From Dermanyssus gallinae (Eukaryota; Arthropoda; Arachnida; Mesostigmata; Dermanyssidae): a stretch of 64,000 bases of DNA. The notes beneath the pieces are model-generated. The model did not search any database. It saw only the letters and a list, made by a program, of their open reading frames with translations, and was not told the origin of the DNA. The translations under genes and the position numbers were made by a program. Shown here in pieces: positions 31,650 to 43,859 of this stretch (its first letter is position 1; each line of letters starts with the position of its first letter). The DNA lies in the NCBI GenBank assembly GCA_003439945.1, contig QVRM01006590.1:123501-187500 (forward strand), in the 5' to 3' direction.

Positions 31650-32890
31650 ATACAAAATTGATATGCACATATAGGTATACATCAAATAAATAATCAATTA
31701 ATTCATCTAGTATTAAACGACTTAATCAGTTTCTTAAAGTTACCTTTTACTTCGGGTACGTGGATGATGCTACTCGGCGTATGTACAAATCGCGAAAAGA
31801 TTCGTGAACATAATACTAACATGATCAACTTCAGAAACGGCCAGCCTGAATGGCCGTAGCATAGGGTCCTAGGTTGTCTATGCGCAGATAACAGGGTATG
31901 TTTACAGTACATTTTGTATAAAGCGACCAGTAAATGGCTGCAGGTTATCTCCTCAAAGTAAACCTCGGGACTCTTCTATATAATGGAAGTCTGGCAAAGG
32001 TGGACTAGGGGCCAGGCTTCATGCACTTTTCTCTTGTCTGTGTGGTGACCAGGTGGCCATCTAAAAAACCCCAAAGCTTTTTTGTTCCACGGGGGAGGGG
32101 GTTGCCCGGACTCTCCGGTAAGCGATAAAATTCTGCATTAGAAATCCCCAAAGCCTAAGTCGAACAAATGGCAAACAACGGTGGCTTAATCATTCTGCCC
32201 TCGGAGACGGACGCCCCCAAAACTATGCTAGAAGATGGGCGCTCCACGTTAACGACCGCGGCCCTGGTGGCATCAAAACTAAGGCCCCGGCCTTACTGCG
32301 CGAGACGTGTAGGACAGTTCCAACAATTCCGAGAAAGAGAGAGTAACTGCTGCAGTAGCAGCCAACTATCCACAAGTACTGCAGTTATCAGCTACTGGAT
32401 AGAACTGCGATTCGTTGCAAGACCTGTTTCTGATCCGAAGTGTCGGCCATCGTCTTAAGATCGATACGACAAAGAACTGCGTGTGCTTGCGGAATATTCC
32501 CAAAGGGAAAATGCAAAATCTCAAAGGGAAAGTTGACAAGCTTTTGTCTAGATATGAAGAACAGCAGCGTAATGCACGGTTACCAGGGCTAGCAGCGATA
32601 AGCGCACCATGCCACGTTCACGTCACGCAAAAGCAACGTGTCCGAACAGCACACAGCTACGCCATACGTATAGAGATAAGATAGCGACTTGCGTCAACTG
32701 AATACGCCGACACTCCAAAGACTTACTGGCTGGTTGGTGATTGCGAACAAGGAAAGAACATGCAAATACATGTGTAAGCCAGAAATAGTACAACAGTCTA
32801 TATTCAAATAGACCAACAGTATATTTTTTATGTATATATGTTTATATGTTGTTATAATATTTTTCTTCAATGTAATCAATCACGGTCGGA
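31650..32890. other. Stretch without a supported gene
   Basis: A GC-richer segment at about 32040-32330 looks repeat-derived but I cannot assign it. Nothing else is recognised. Confidence 0.4.
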
Positions 32891-32892
32891 CC

Positions 32893-34050
32893 ATGACATT
32901 TGGGTCCCTGCGAACGTGTGCACCATTACGGAGGGTCCAGTGTAGGGACCAGCCATTTATGGAGGGTTCCTCGAACCGAGGCCGCATTGCCCCGTTGCAC
33001 ATCCAGCGACAGACGCTGTCTGAGAAAATCGCCCGCTCGCTTATCTCCGCTGGCTAGAATTAGCCGCTTCCCTACCTTCTGTAGCAAACTGCGAGTAGAT
33101 GGACCCAAGGGTCTCGAAGGCAACTGAGTGAAACTCGTACGGGTAACCGATGTTCTGGTACTTTCTAACCTTGTTTGCCTCGGCGAGAGCCGATGCATGA
33201 CCAGCCCAAGCCGCGCCAGCACTGACCATTAAAGGGGCTAATGAGTCAGTAACTGTCGCGTCCCAAACCAGCATGCATCCGCGCTCGAACGGAGTTAAGG
33301 TCAGACCGTCAGGTCTCTTCCCGCCCTCCCTGTTTAAACCGACGGGCTCCAGGACGCACGGTAGACCATTGGATTGTAGAGCTCTGCTAAAGGTTTCGTT
33401 CAAGGCTTGGTGTCTTGCTCGCCTACCTGCGCTGACAATACAGGATAGCCCGTGGCGTCCATCTGGCTGAACGACGTCTCCGCAGACGCAGGCATGAGTG
33501 TACACAAGGTCTGTCCCCAAACGAAGTCCGACCGCGATCCTCACCGACCCGTCATCTAACAGGGTCCCGATCTGAGCACAGAGTATAGCGTGGAGCCATG
33601 CGCCCACCCCCTTGGAGGAGACGGCGCGCAGCCTGGCCTAATCGGCGTCCGTGGCGCATTCCGTAATGAGGTTTTCGACTCTTTGCTCATATAGACTTGC
33701 TGACCATTCTCTCTGGTGTCCAGCCTCGGCGGGCTCGTGGCCGCACAGGGCAACTGCTCTGCGATGGCTTGTCTCCAATTGAGCTTCTAACTCTGTGAGA
33801 GCAACATAATCGAGGAGGGTTCTTGCCTGTTGCATAGATTTATGAAGGGAAGCTGCCAGAGCTGTCTCCGATAAAACAATCGCATCAGGTAACCCTAGGC
33901 CGCCCCAAAGAACGGGGAGTAAAGCTTGTTGGCGCGCGCGAGCGGATAGGCTGAGGTTCAGCAACGCCTCTAATGTAGACATCACGCGGTCGTTGAGTCG
34001 CTCAAGGATTCCTGAAGCTCGCGAACAGTCTGCCCCGCGAAACGAGTGGT
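32893..34050 (-). mobile_element. 5'-truncated LINE with intact-looking restriction-like endonuclease block (copy 3)
   Basis: On the minus strand two long frames follow each other. The first (about 33985-33638) reads STLEALLNLSLSARARQQAL and LLPVLWGGLGLPDAIVLSET. The second (about 33607-33041) holds the zinc-like motif CVCGDVVQPDGRHGLSC, RARHQALNETFSRAL, then GKRPDGLTLTPFERGCMLVW and DATVTD. RPD with a downstream D is the PD-(D/E)xK-like endonuclease signature of R2/R4/CRE-type LINEs. The tail ends with DFLRQRLSLDVQRGNAAS at about 32950-33005. The RT core is missing and the two frames are separated by a stop, so it is inactive. Confidence 0.85.
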
Positions 34051-34079
34051 TGAGACAGAGGGCCGGAAATTATGATCTT

Positions 34080-37000
34080 AGAAGAAAAAGACCTCGATGA
34101 GAACCTACCAAGTGAATGCGTGACATTGCATTTTCTAGCTTAACAAGCCACCTCTTGAGGACATTCGGAACACCCTTGCGGTAGCGACCAACAGTATTGC
34201 TAAAAGAGGCAGGGTTTAGATCCAAGCGTTGCCAACTAAAAACTCTATAGAATAAGTAATACGCATAAACTATGCCCGGCAAGTAGCAAAACATTCCATG
34301 TCAAAGGCAGTGGAACCTCGATAGATTCTAATGGAGCATAACAAGCCAGTTAATAAGGGACACGTATTTATCAACCAAAATATCCACACATGCGTGGAAT
34401 ACCTTAATAATAGCGTTTTCTGTTAAATATTGATGACTTACATTTACTTGCCGAGATCTGCAACAAAAATAAATTTGACCAATATGACATAATGAAAGTT
34501 CTGAAACGGAACGTTTGTAACCACCAGGATCAGCGATGTACTTTGAATAAGACGTACGACAATCAAGCAGTGAAAAGGCTAAACGAGGCTATGCAGTTTC
34601 TGTACAAACCACCGACGGTCAAAGTTGATAGAGGCAGCGCGATCGAAATCTTTGTTATCTTCTTACAGGGGGCAAGGAACAAGACTACTTAATGCATACA
34701 TTTTAGGTCTGGGTAGTGTGGGATCTCAAAGAATCAGTAACACTGAACAGTTAAACTAGCTAATGCAAATGTTTTCGTCACTAACTACTTGTTTCAGAGC
34801 TTGCCGGGCCCTCTAGGCAACATGATCAGGGCAAAGGGCAAAACATATGTTTATGATGGAGCGATCGTTACCGCATTTGCCGGTTGGCGCCGCAAATGTT
34901 GAGTGTTTTGCTGAACGAGTTGGATGTGAAAAGATTCCAAAGGAGATGCCGAAAACGGTTTGCCGAGTTCCTTGGCAGAGATTTGAATCTGGACGATGGA
35001 TCAAGGCCTAATTGACCTTGGTTGCCAAAGGAGTACAATTTGCGCTTAAATATACAAAAAACCTCCACCATGCCAATGACTTAGCGTACTAATAATGATG
35101 TAATACTGAAGTAATATGCTACTTGCCTCGTTCCGTCAATCGCAGTGGTCTCGGCTGAAGGTATAGCGTAGCGGACATCTTATGTATAACTTATTAGATA
35201 TAGAACCACTTGAAACTATATTTTTAATGCATGTTAAGACTGCATGTTTTTCATATTTTTAATGCCTGAAGAGTGACGGGAAATTATTGTGCATTTCATA
35301 TAAAAAAACAATGGAGATAATGTTTATTCATATAGCTAGAACAATATTCCACTTGACTGTATACACATATGTATACAGATGGTGTAGCGGAGGGAAAGCT
35401 ACCGAAGTAAACACGTGCTTCGTTCACTAAATAATATTGCTGCAACCTCATAGGGGGTAGTCGCGGATGAACTTCAACAATCTAAGCGGTTTACCGAGTA
35501 CAAGATATTACCACGAGTGAAACATTGGTGAGACTTCTGTTGTATTACCGTCCATTGGTCAGCCGTGTATGTGAGTATACCTCTCTCTCCTATATATATA
35601 TTATATTTTCTTTTTTTTAATATATATATACAAGATATTGCTAATAGGCATTGCACACCGGGGCGTCGTTCACGTGAAGATAAACGCACAATGGGTGTCC
35701 ATTTTGGGCATCAATTTTCCTCCACATACGTAGCAAGTTTTTGACAACGTTTAACCTAGTCTCTTTGATTAAGGCGACAGCGACTGCCCTGTTCATCGTA
35801 ACGGAGTCCCGTTGAAGCCAAAACCGCAGCGAAATCCCGCTGAAGCCAGGACCGTCATGTCGGTCTGCTAGTTGTTCTTGCTGCGCAACACCTACACTTG
35901 CGTCTTCTCGAAAGTCTCCCACGCCTCTCTTTTTCCAGCAGTTGGCGCCGTGGCACAGTGTTCCACCCATTGAATGTCTTGGCTTGTCTGGCCGGCGTCG
36001 GCAGTCAGTCCTTCAAGGCCTGCCAAATTACGGGAAAACAAAATGGCTGCTTGGAATGCTTCGGCCGGCAGAAACGTAGAGGTTGCTCGCAATTCTTGGC
36101 AGCGAACGCAACTGAGCCTGTCGTTCTCCAGCCGCGTGTTATGGAGCGCGCATGTTCTAGAAGGAGACGGCAACGGGTGCCGTGGAACCTGTACGCTATT
36201 CCCGGAAGGTGGGCGTGTCTCGCTTAACGGAATTCGAAATTGCCTCGTAAGCTGCTGACATATAGGGGGGGGGGGATCGTTGGCGCCGTTATTCGATAGG
36301 CAAATCGTTACGCAGTCAGTATTTTCCTAATTAGTTGATAAGAAGACGGCTTTCCCCGCTGCGTTCAGGTCGGCGAAAACAGCACTAGCAGTGATGACGG
36401 GGACAGAATATGATCGAAATGACTAAGCTGCAACGACATGTTTTGCCCGAGAACCGCTGAGGTTGGGCTAGATTTCTTCCTACTTTAACCAATCGCTTTG
36501 TAGCGTGTTATGACTTACACTATATAAACGCACCGATTCGTTAAATTATATGAAGTTGCATCTCTAAATTAAATATAGGAAACACTGGCACTACAAGCGA
36601 AATTGCTGGAGCAATTGCGTTGTCAAGCCTACTGCTACTCGTAAATTTACGACGCCTATGTTATGCTTATGTCTATTTTAAAATTATTCGTTATTCCTCT
36701 GGTAAGCTTTGTTGGCCAATACAGTTTAGATTTCTGTTGTATTTTTAAATATTCTTTATATCACCATCTATCAGTGATAGTCATCAGACACTGGGTTGCA
36801 GTGTCAAGCTTTCCATAACGGACTTTCCATAACATCAGCGTTGCACAGACGCTCATTCACTTCGCTCTGAGAAGACAATGTATACTGGAATGCCGCAAGG
36901 CCAACAGAAACGAATATTTCTCTCCATCGTCGGCAACTGCCACAGTGTAACATATTGGCAACGCTTCGTATTTGTACTCTGGGATTATGGGTTTTAAATC

Positions 37001-37515
37001 ACCTTTGCCCCTAGAAGAATTAACTGTCGAATCAGCAATGGCAACGCCTTGGAAAGAGCCGTTTTGCCGATGGCCGAATAGCGTTCTTGGTACATTGGCA
37101 TCCTCCTGTTTTTCTAATTCGGGCATGTTGTTGACGGAAAGCACGGAAGGCACGGAAAGCATGCGTCCCAGAAAAAATTGAAAAACCTTTAGTCTCTTTA
37201 AGCCACCGGGCTAGTATGTCTGAATTTACAGAAGAAAAACAAAACCCAAGGTAATGAGAATCGTCAATGAATTTACTTTTTTCTTTGCTTTACTTTTCAG
37301 TGCCCTACCGAGACGAGGTCGCTGCAATTCAACTGGTTTGTCCACTTAAAATCAATCAAACTCGTTTCCGATCGATTTTTGCTGTTGTGTCGGTACTTAG
37401 GTTATGGGAAACGCTATTGGATAAATTAGTAAAGATACCTCGCTAACATAAAATAAATTACGCTACACTTTATCAGTGAAGTAGCGTTAACCTAATAGAA
37501 AGCCCATACTATATA

Positions 37516-37525
<10 letters not shown>
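34080..37525. other. AT-rich stretch without a supported gene
   Basis: Short TA runs lie at about 35590-35632 and a G run at about 36264-36274. A minus-strand frame of 101 codons at 36857-37162 looks protein-like in composition but has no recognised domain or convincing splice sites. Confidence 0.4.

Positions 37526-37552
<27 letters not shown>
37526..37552. repeat. (TA)n microsatellite at the 3' end of a LINE
   Basis: A TA run of about 27 bases that directly follows the 3' end of the minus-strand LINE fragment at 37553-38205. Confidence 0.9.
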
Positions 37553-38205
37553 CTTTTAGAGGAGGGTGAATGCATTTACGCACTGGCGCGACGGGCATAG
37601 CATGGGAGCCTACCCGCACTGTGTGGGATCTCGGGCCCGACCGCTGGATTTTGTTCCGTCGAGACCCATACCCACTAAACACACCTCCCCCTTTAAGATT
37701 TACACTCTATCAGCCCGGATCTTTATTTGACAGTGCTACGGACTGACAGGAGCTGTGGCGGGTGTCAATCGGATCAAGCGGCCGTAGGCACCCCCGGGTT
37801 GCTCACCGCATCCGACACGCTTTGCCCATTAACCTGTGGATCCGGTCTTCTGTGAGCAGTGTCACCTTCCTGCTGTCCGGAAAGTCACTGAAGCTGTTTT
37901 TGAGATTAACCTTCTCTCTCAGTATCCCTTCTGCCAGTGATTTCCCTTTTTTCCAGTTTTCACCCGATTCGCATATGTAGCTGCGAATCCTTGCATGTCC
38001 TCTTGGATTGCCTCCTTAACCCCTGCATCTGCCAACCTATTCCTAATCGCCTGCAGTGCCTCACAGACGGCTAGAGCTGCCGTCCGGCAGTGGAGGCAGG
38101 TCGCCGAAGGTGCCTTTTGTATCCCATGTAGATACGCCAGAAAATCGCCGTGTCCTGTCAGAAATTGCGTCGTAGGATAGTAATGTAGTACGTGACCTCT
38201 CCTCT
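37553..38205 (-). mobile_element. 3' end of an R1/I-like LINE
   Basis: On the minus strand it reads FLTGHGDFLAYLHGIQKAPS then ATCLHC. 'TGHG.F..YL' plus a CxxC-type knuckle is the region following RT in R1/I/Jockey-type LINEs. Degenerate coding sequence follows, then a 3' UTR-like part with TTTAGTGGGTATGGGTCTC and GAGATCCCACACAGTG, and then the (TA)n tract. One frame change is needed and stops are present. Confidence 0.65.
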
Positions 38206-38218
38206 AGGACGCTCGTTT

Positions 38219-38245
38219 TATATATATATATAAGTAAATACAGCA

Positions 38246-38287
<42 letters not shown>
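38219..38287. repeat. Two (TA)n runs
   Basis: TA runs at about 38219-38232 and 38249-38287, separated by AGTAAATACAGCAATT. Confidence 0.9.
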
Positions 38288-38290
<3 letters not shown>

Positions 38291-38559
38291 TTTTCTTGTT
38301 AATTGGCTGTACTTGGATACCCCGTGGTCACGCAACTAGACTATTTAATTAATCACCCCGGCAGAAAACGCCAATTAGAAACCCAATGGGGGTAAAATAC
38401 AACAGCAAGGTAATTAGGTTAACAGCAAGGTGAAGGTCGGTTCGTCCAACTTTTACACCTCGACACACCGTCGCTGCGCTCGCAATGGGCGACTGTCTGA
38501 CCGGTGGGAAGAGCCAGCCAGAGGGAATAACTCTGCATGAACGTAGAACGACAACCAGC

Positions 38560-38905
38560 AAAGTTGTTCGTTCTCATCACTGCAGTGGGAGACAGCCCTC
38601 TTAGCCAACTTCGAGACGTCTTTCAGAGCAATGTCGAGAACTCATATACGAAATCTCGGCGTAACGGTCGCCTCAGGGTTGGAGCACGTACAAAGGAGCT
38701 TCAGCAACGCGAGCCCTGCAAACGTGGTCGCTCTCACCCAAGCGGGCCAACCTTTTGAGCCATCCTAATGACCCAACATTTTGACCTCGCCAGGACTCTC
38801 GGATAGGGTCAGAAGACTATACATCTACAGACAGGTCGACATGTAAACGACAATGCAGGTGTTGTTGGAGACCTGCAAGCACAGCGGCGTGGCTCACCAG
38901 CCCGA
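38560..38905 (+). mobile_element. Possible LINE fragment (post-RT region)
   Basis: In one plus frame it reads IRNLGVTVASGLEHVQRSFS and, after stops, SDRVRRLYIYRQVDM. 'LGV.......H' and 'R.LY.YRQV' are common just after RT in R1/Jockey-type LINEs. The match is weak and the frame broken. Confidence 0.35.
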
Positions 38906-38909
38906 TTAT

Positions 38910-41900
38910 AGGTAAGAGTACACTAAGGTAGAGTCAAAATACGTTATGGTGGGATACATATGCGGATTACGCGATGCACATACGGCGTTGTGGCTGATCG
39001 ACAAGCTCTAGTTTGGTCAATAATCAACTTCCATTTCCTTATGCTCCGAGCCGTTAGCAGGTGGTGCGGCATACAAGCTCTTGTCCTTTTGTTTCGACTG
39101 TTCGTTTGGGCACGCATGAAAGGAAAGGCGCAGCGCATACATTGTTTGTAAAGCAACGCACTGGTCGGCTTGGAACGTCTACTAGCAAGCAACAACAGTA
39201 ATACTGGTGGTATATGTATAGTGGGCCGGGCAGTCTTTGAAAGTTAAGATAAGTGAGAACGACTTGGCACTCGTTTTATTACAGAGCAGAATGAGAACAG
39301 TATCTATGCTCCATATCGTACCCAGTTCAACGTAAATGATTCTAGAACTGTAATTATCAAACTCATTGCGTGTAAATGCGGTCTCTGACAAGGGCGGCGG
39401 CGGCAGCCAAGATAGGAAATAAGTAACTAATTAGCTTAGCACGTTATCTATGGATAGCATAGTACATACTTTTCGACGCTTTACATCTTCACCGTCAGTA
39501 GGTGAACACACTTGTGACAAGTGGCTTAGGTCACAACTGGGGCATTCATAATGACTAGCACGCAATGATGGTCTAGGCAGAGAGTGGGTTTTGATATGAA
39601 ACTCTCCCTGTCCTCCTCTTCCTCCCTGTCTCCCTCCATGTTCTCCCTCTCGTTGAATAGAACCGACTGTCGACGTCGACAGAACGACACAGGCGAAAAT
39701 AGGAGGCAAACTAATAAAATACACATACTACATACTGAGCTACACGCGAAGACGCCGTTCACTTTCGTTGCACAGACTCTCACCAACGCACTCACCACCG
39801 TAAGTGAATGGAGTGGGATGCTCGGATGGTCGGAATTAACAGCGTCACACTATGCCATGTCTGTGTTTCGAGAGAATATTTTCGTTTTCGTCCACTTGTT
39901 CGCCTCATGCGGCTAGCTGAGCCTGTGCGTCTACGAGACGACTCTCCATGTATAAACGTGTATGTGTATGGCGCTCTCTCAAGACACTGCGCACGTGGCC
40001 CGCCGTCACCGTCGAACAGACGAAAGGCGCAGCTTGTCATGAAGTTCATAGCTGCGGGAATCTGTTACCAGCTCAGCGACGAGGTTGACTACGAAAACGA
40101 CCGACCGACCGACCGAGCAAGCGTTGGCAGGGGTACCGAGCAGGACAACCGAGCAAGCGTTGGCAGGGTACCACCGCCTGCTATTTGTATGTGAATTCAC
40201 ATGAACACAATTCGGCGCGCCTGAGGCACAGTTACCTCACCTTCGTGCGACAACGACGACGGCCATAACCCTTGCCTATTCCGGCACCCCCAACTCTTCT
40301 TGCCCGCCCACTGCGTCGAGCGGAAAGCAGTCTAACTCTCCAGTTCGCCCCAACTCACTGACTCAGTAGCTGCTGGTGACTGACTAGATTGAGACAGCCA
40401 ACTCCCTCCCCCCGCCCCCCCTTCCACCACCCCACACCTCATATCGTGGACGTGAACGAGTCATTGCCTCGGGCTGCGGAAGTTTGCGCCCCACCGCCGC
40501 CACCGTCGCCACCGTCGTGCTAGGCGAGTGAATGTGGGTGTGTGAGGTTGTACGTATGTTTGGCTGTCGGAGAAACCGCTAAGACCCCGCGTGAATTGGG
40601 GGATAGGGACGGCTGTAGAGCAAGCTCAAATTAACTTGTCGAAAAATAGCTGTGTTAAGGGCATAATCATCTAATCGACTAATGCTAACAATGGCATTCG
40701 ATGCAATAGTAGTAACCACACTTTTCACATCGCATAGATTTCGCATGAGAATGCCTTTGCGTTTATGCATAAAGTAGCACAATTCTTCTCGCTTAGTCCT
40801 TATTTACAATTACACATACATGTATATCAAGATAAATTAGCTATATATATATATATACAATATTCGCGCCTTGGAGCAAGCAACTGTCCCCGCGCGAACG
40901 TGTAGACACGGATTCTTTAACCCAGTTCAACAATGTGTCCACAAAAGAATATATATATATATATGAATACATATATGTATATATACGACGCGTAAACATA
41001 CCAGATACAAGATGCAGACGTAGACTATTTACTCACAACTTGAGTTTCTAATTTTGAGGTGCAAACATTCAAACTCCTTGTATTCAGTGCAGACGTGCTT
41101 TTACAAGCACGAGTCTGGAAAGTGGACATTTTTTCAAATGACAAATGTATTGAATATTTTGACTTTCCTCATATCCTCAAGCGAACTCCTAAGCAATTTA
41201 GCCATGGCCGTAAGCGCCACGCCGCTCCTGAGCTCCTTTATAAAAAATCTTGATGCAAATACTCAGCCACGATATTAGTTACGTTTTATATAGTTAGGTT
41301 ATGAACAGCATTGGCCTGACCCAGTAGATAAATTTTGCTGATTAGGAGTTTGCTTAGCTTGTTAGTTAATAACTGGCCTGCCAAGTAAATTCAATGTCCC
41401 GAAAGGTCATTAGAAAAATATTTTTTCTATAATATCGACGTTTTCAAATTGTGCGCACTCAGCACAACGCTCCCAAAAGCGCGTGCAATGATTATAACTA
41501 GGACAGCCTGAACGTCAGAATTTGCCAGAATGATAATTTAGCTGATCGAATAAGCCAGGGAACCACCCATATCTCTTGCGTAACGTTACTCGTGGAGTTT
41601 CAACTAGCGTGGCCATCAGAAAAGGTAATATTTTGACAAGATTCGAGGTCAGTGTTTGCTAGGAAAGGCCACGGCGGGCTATTAGCTAGACCAACGGTCT
41701 ACCGGTCTACCTACGAATAAGCTTGGCTAGAATGTCATATGCGACTCAAGGCGATTTTTAGTCGGAGATTACTCTCACCGATTCTATTTGCTCCATTCTC
41801 TCTACCGCCCTGGTCTTTTGACTTAATTAAAGCTATCGGTAGGTCAACGGTGTCTCTTCAACCACGAATTGGCTTCGTTTGCCCATACAACAAGTGAAGC

Positions 41901-42364
41901 GGACATATTGAACGCCTGCCTCGCAGTGCTATCATATGGGTGATGTCTACAACAAACTGGCTTGCCTAGGGCAAATAATTACTTGCGACGAACTTTTTAT
42001 TGCATCTGCAGTCTGCAGAAAGACCTGCAGACCTGGAAAATCGGTGTATATATATTAAAAAACACGCTAGAAAGCTGTGATCGCAGAATCTGCCGTCTAA
42101 AGCACCTGGCCGGTAGCAGCTAAACTCTTGCGATACATGACAGTTTGAACGTAAAAGGAGCGTAAGACAATCCACTGTGGCCCACAACGTTCAAAACCAT
42201 TCGAAATTGATCGCCACTGAGTGGCGTGATGGCTTTGATAGTGTTATTTTCGTTGTTATCATAGAAATTATCATTTCCTTAGGTAATATTTTTGCGATGG
42301 TCACAACACGTTTGCCGTTACACATTAGTTTTATAAAAATGCAAGTCAGTAGTGGTCAAATATC
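38910..42364. other. Mixed stretch without a supported gene
   Basis: About 39580-40550 is GC-richer, with a repeated motif GAGCAAGCGTTGGCAGGG (about 40118 and 40150) and GACCGACC units. The remainder is AT-rich with a TA run at 40842-40857. No recognisable domain. Confidence 0.4.
40090..40172. repeat. Short direct repeat
   Basis: CCGAGCAAGCGTTGGCAGGG occurs at about 40116 and again about 32 bases later, followed in both by GTACC. A GACC tetranucleotide run precedes it. Confidence 0.75.
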
Positions 42365-42545
42365 GATCCCGGTGGCGTGATGGGTGCATTCCCCTGCGCC
42401 TCGCGACCGGAGAAGACACATAGGTGCGCGAGTTCGAGCCCCACCGTTGCACGTTTGTATTTATGGGGGTCCCTCTATGAAGCAATGCGAAAACCGGTCT
42501 TGCGGGCGTTAAATCTTAGCTGAAGGTCAGCCCAAAAAGTTTAGT
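42365..42545 (+). mobile_element. SINE family B, copy B2
   Basis: GATCCCGGTGGCGTGATGGG (A-box region), B-box-like AGTTCGAGCCCC, then TTTGTATTTATGGGGGTCCC, TATGAAGCAATGCGAAAACC and AAATCTTAGCTGAAGGTCAG. The order is the same as B1. It ends within a few bases of the start of a LINE fragment at 42547. Confidence 0.87.
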
Positions 42546-42546
42546 A

Positions 42547-43500
42547 GCCGCCTCAAGCTAGGAAAAGTACCGGGCTCGGACGGCATCCCCGTTTCTGCTG
42601 CCAGAATACTCATTAAAGATTATACGGAAGCGGTGGCCGTTCCGGCAACGGAGATGTTCTGCCTGGGCTCGTTTTCTATCGCATGGATGGCCACAGAGCT
42701 CGTTTTGAGCCCGAGATCCCGAGAGGGCCCAACCTCATACCGTCCAATATGTTGCTTGGATCCCCGGCTAAAGGTTTTGAGTCCGTCGTGGAGGCACGCC
42801 TCCGAGACTTTGCGGAGAGAAACGGCCTTCTATCCGACTTCCAATATGGGTTTCAGAAAGGGCGCTCGATAATTAGCCTCATTCAGCGGGTTCAATCAAA
42901 GTCCGAACTTCTCTGCATGTCTCGGCGAAGAAACGCGATCTCCCCGTGGCCGTTTTACTCGACGTCAATAACGCTTTTAACAGCTTCCCGTCGAGAGTCT
43001 AACTCGAGATCCGCCATAGAAAAAAACCGTTCTATCTTTGTAGAGTTATATCTGACTACCTACATGACCATACTATTCAGTCCCAAGGAATGACCTTCAA
43101 TATGACTGCAAAAATGTCACAAGGCTCTATACTTAACTCCCTGCTATGAAACATAGCTTACGACAACGTACTGTGGCTAGGGGCACCTTTCTTCGGAACC
43201 GACCTGCTTGCCTACGCCATTAACCTCGTCCTCACCGTCCAGGTCCGGACACCGATGCTCCAGAAAAAGCGTTGCGACTGACGAAATCGCAGACGTCGCG
43301 TTAACAATCGCAACGAACCGAAGTCGCTTGCGCCGGGCTCGACGGGTCGGAGCCCTCAGGGTGATCATGGCGTACTTGACAATGAACACAGCGGCGGCGC
43401 TTTTATTCGCCGGCAACGGAGCATCCACGAGTAGACTCCCCCCTCCCGATTGTTTGAAAAACTGCGAATGCAATGCCCTCCCTTCCAGTCGGACTGCTTT
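42547..43500 (+). mobile_element. Dead reverse-transcriptase fragment of an R1/Jockey-like LINE
   Basis: With frame changes the plus strand reads LKLGKVPGSDGIP (usual start of RT), YRPICCLDPRLKV, EARLRDFAERNGLLSDFQYG with FQKGRS, LDVNNAFNS (RT motif A), QGMTFNMTAKMSQGSILNSL (motif B) and FGTDLLAYAINLVLTVQ. In the last, the catalytic YADD box has become YAIN. A piece with AALLFAGNGASTSRLPPPDC follows at about 43395-43450. Stops and frameshifts throughout; non-functional. Confidence 0.85.
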
Positions 43501-43746
43501 TTAGTGAATTGGAGTCTCACATTACCGGTCCATACCTGCAGACGAGTGCCCTGCAGTGGCGTCCGTGTACGCAGAATGCATTTTTCAATTACTTTTCTAC
43601 ACAGAAAGCAGAAGTCAATAGTTAGTCTGCTAAAGTCACGCCTCTGTGTTTTGTTAAAAGCGCCTACTTTTATTGAATACCTACAAGGAACGCGACCATG
43701 AGCAAGTGAATTATTAGTACGTTGTGTACTATGACATTCAATAGCA

Positions 43747-43855
<109 letters not shown>

Positions 43856-43859
43856 ACCA

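Noticed and set aside
36857..37162. 101-codon minus-strand frame (MLSVPSVLSVNNMPELEKQE...)
   Set aside because: The composition looks protein-like, but I found no in-frame acceptor upstream and no recognised domain. Without transcript or homology evidence it is not called.
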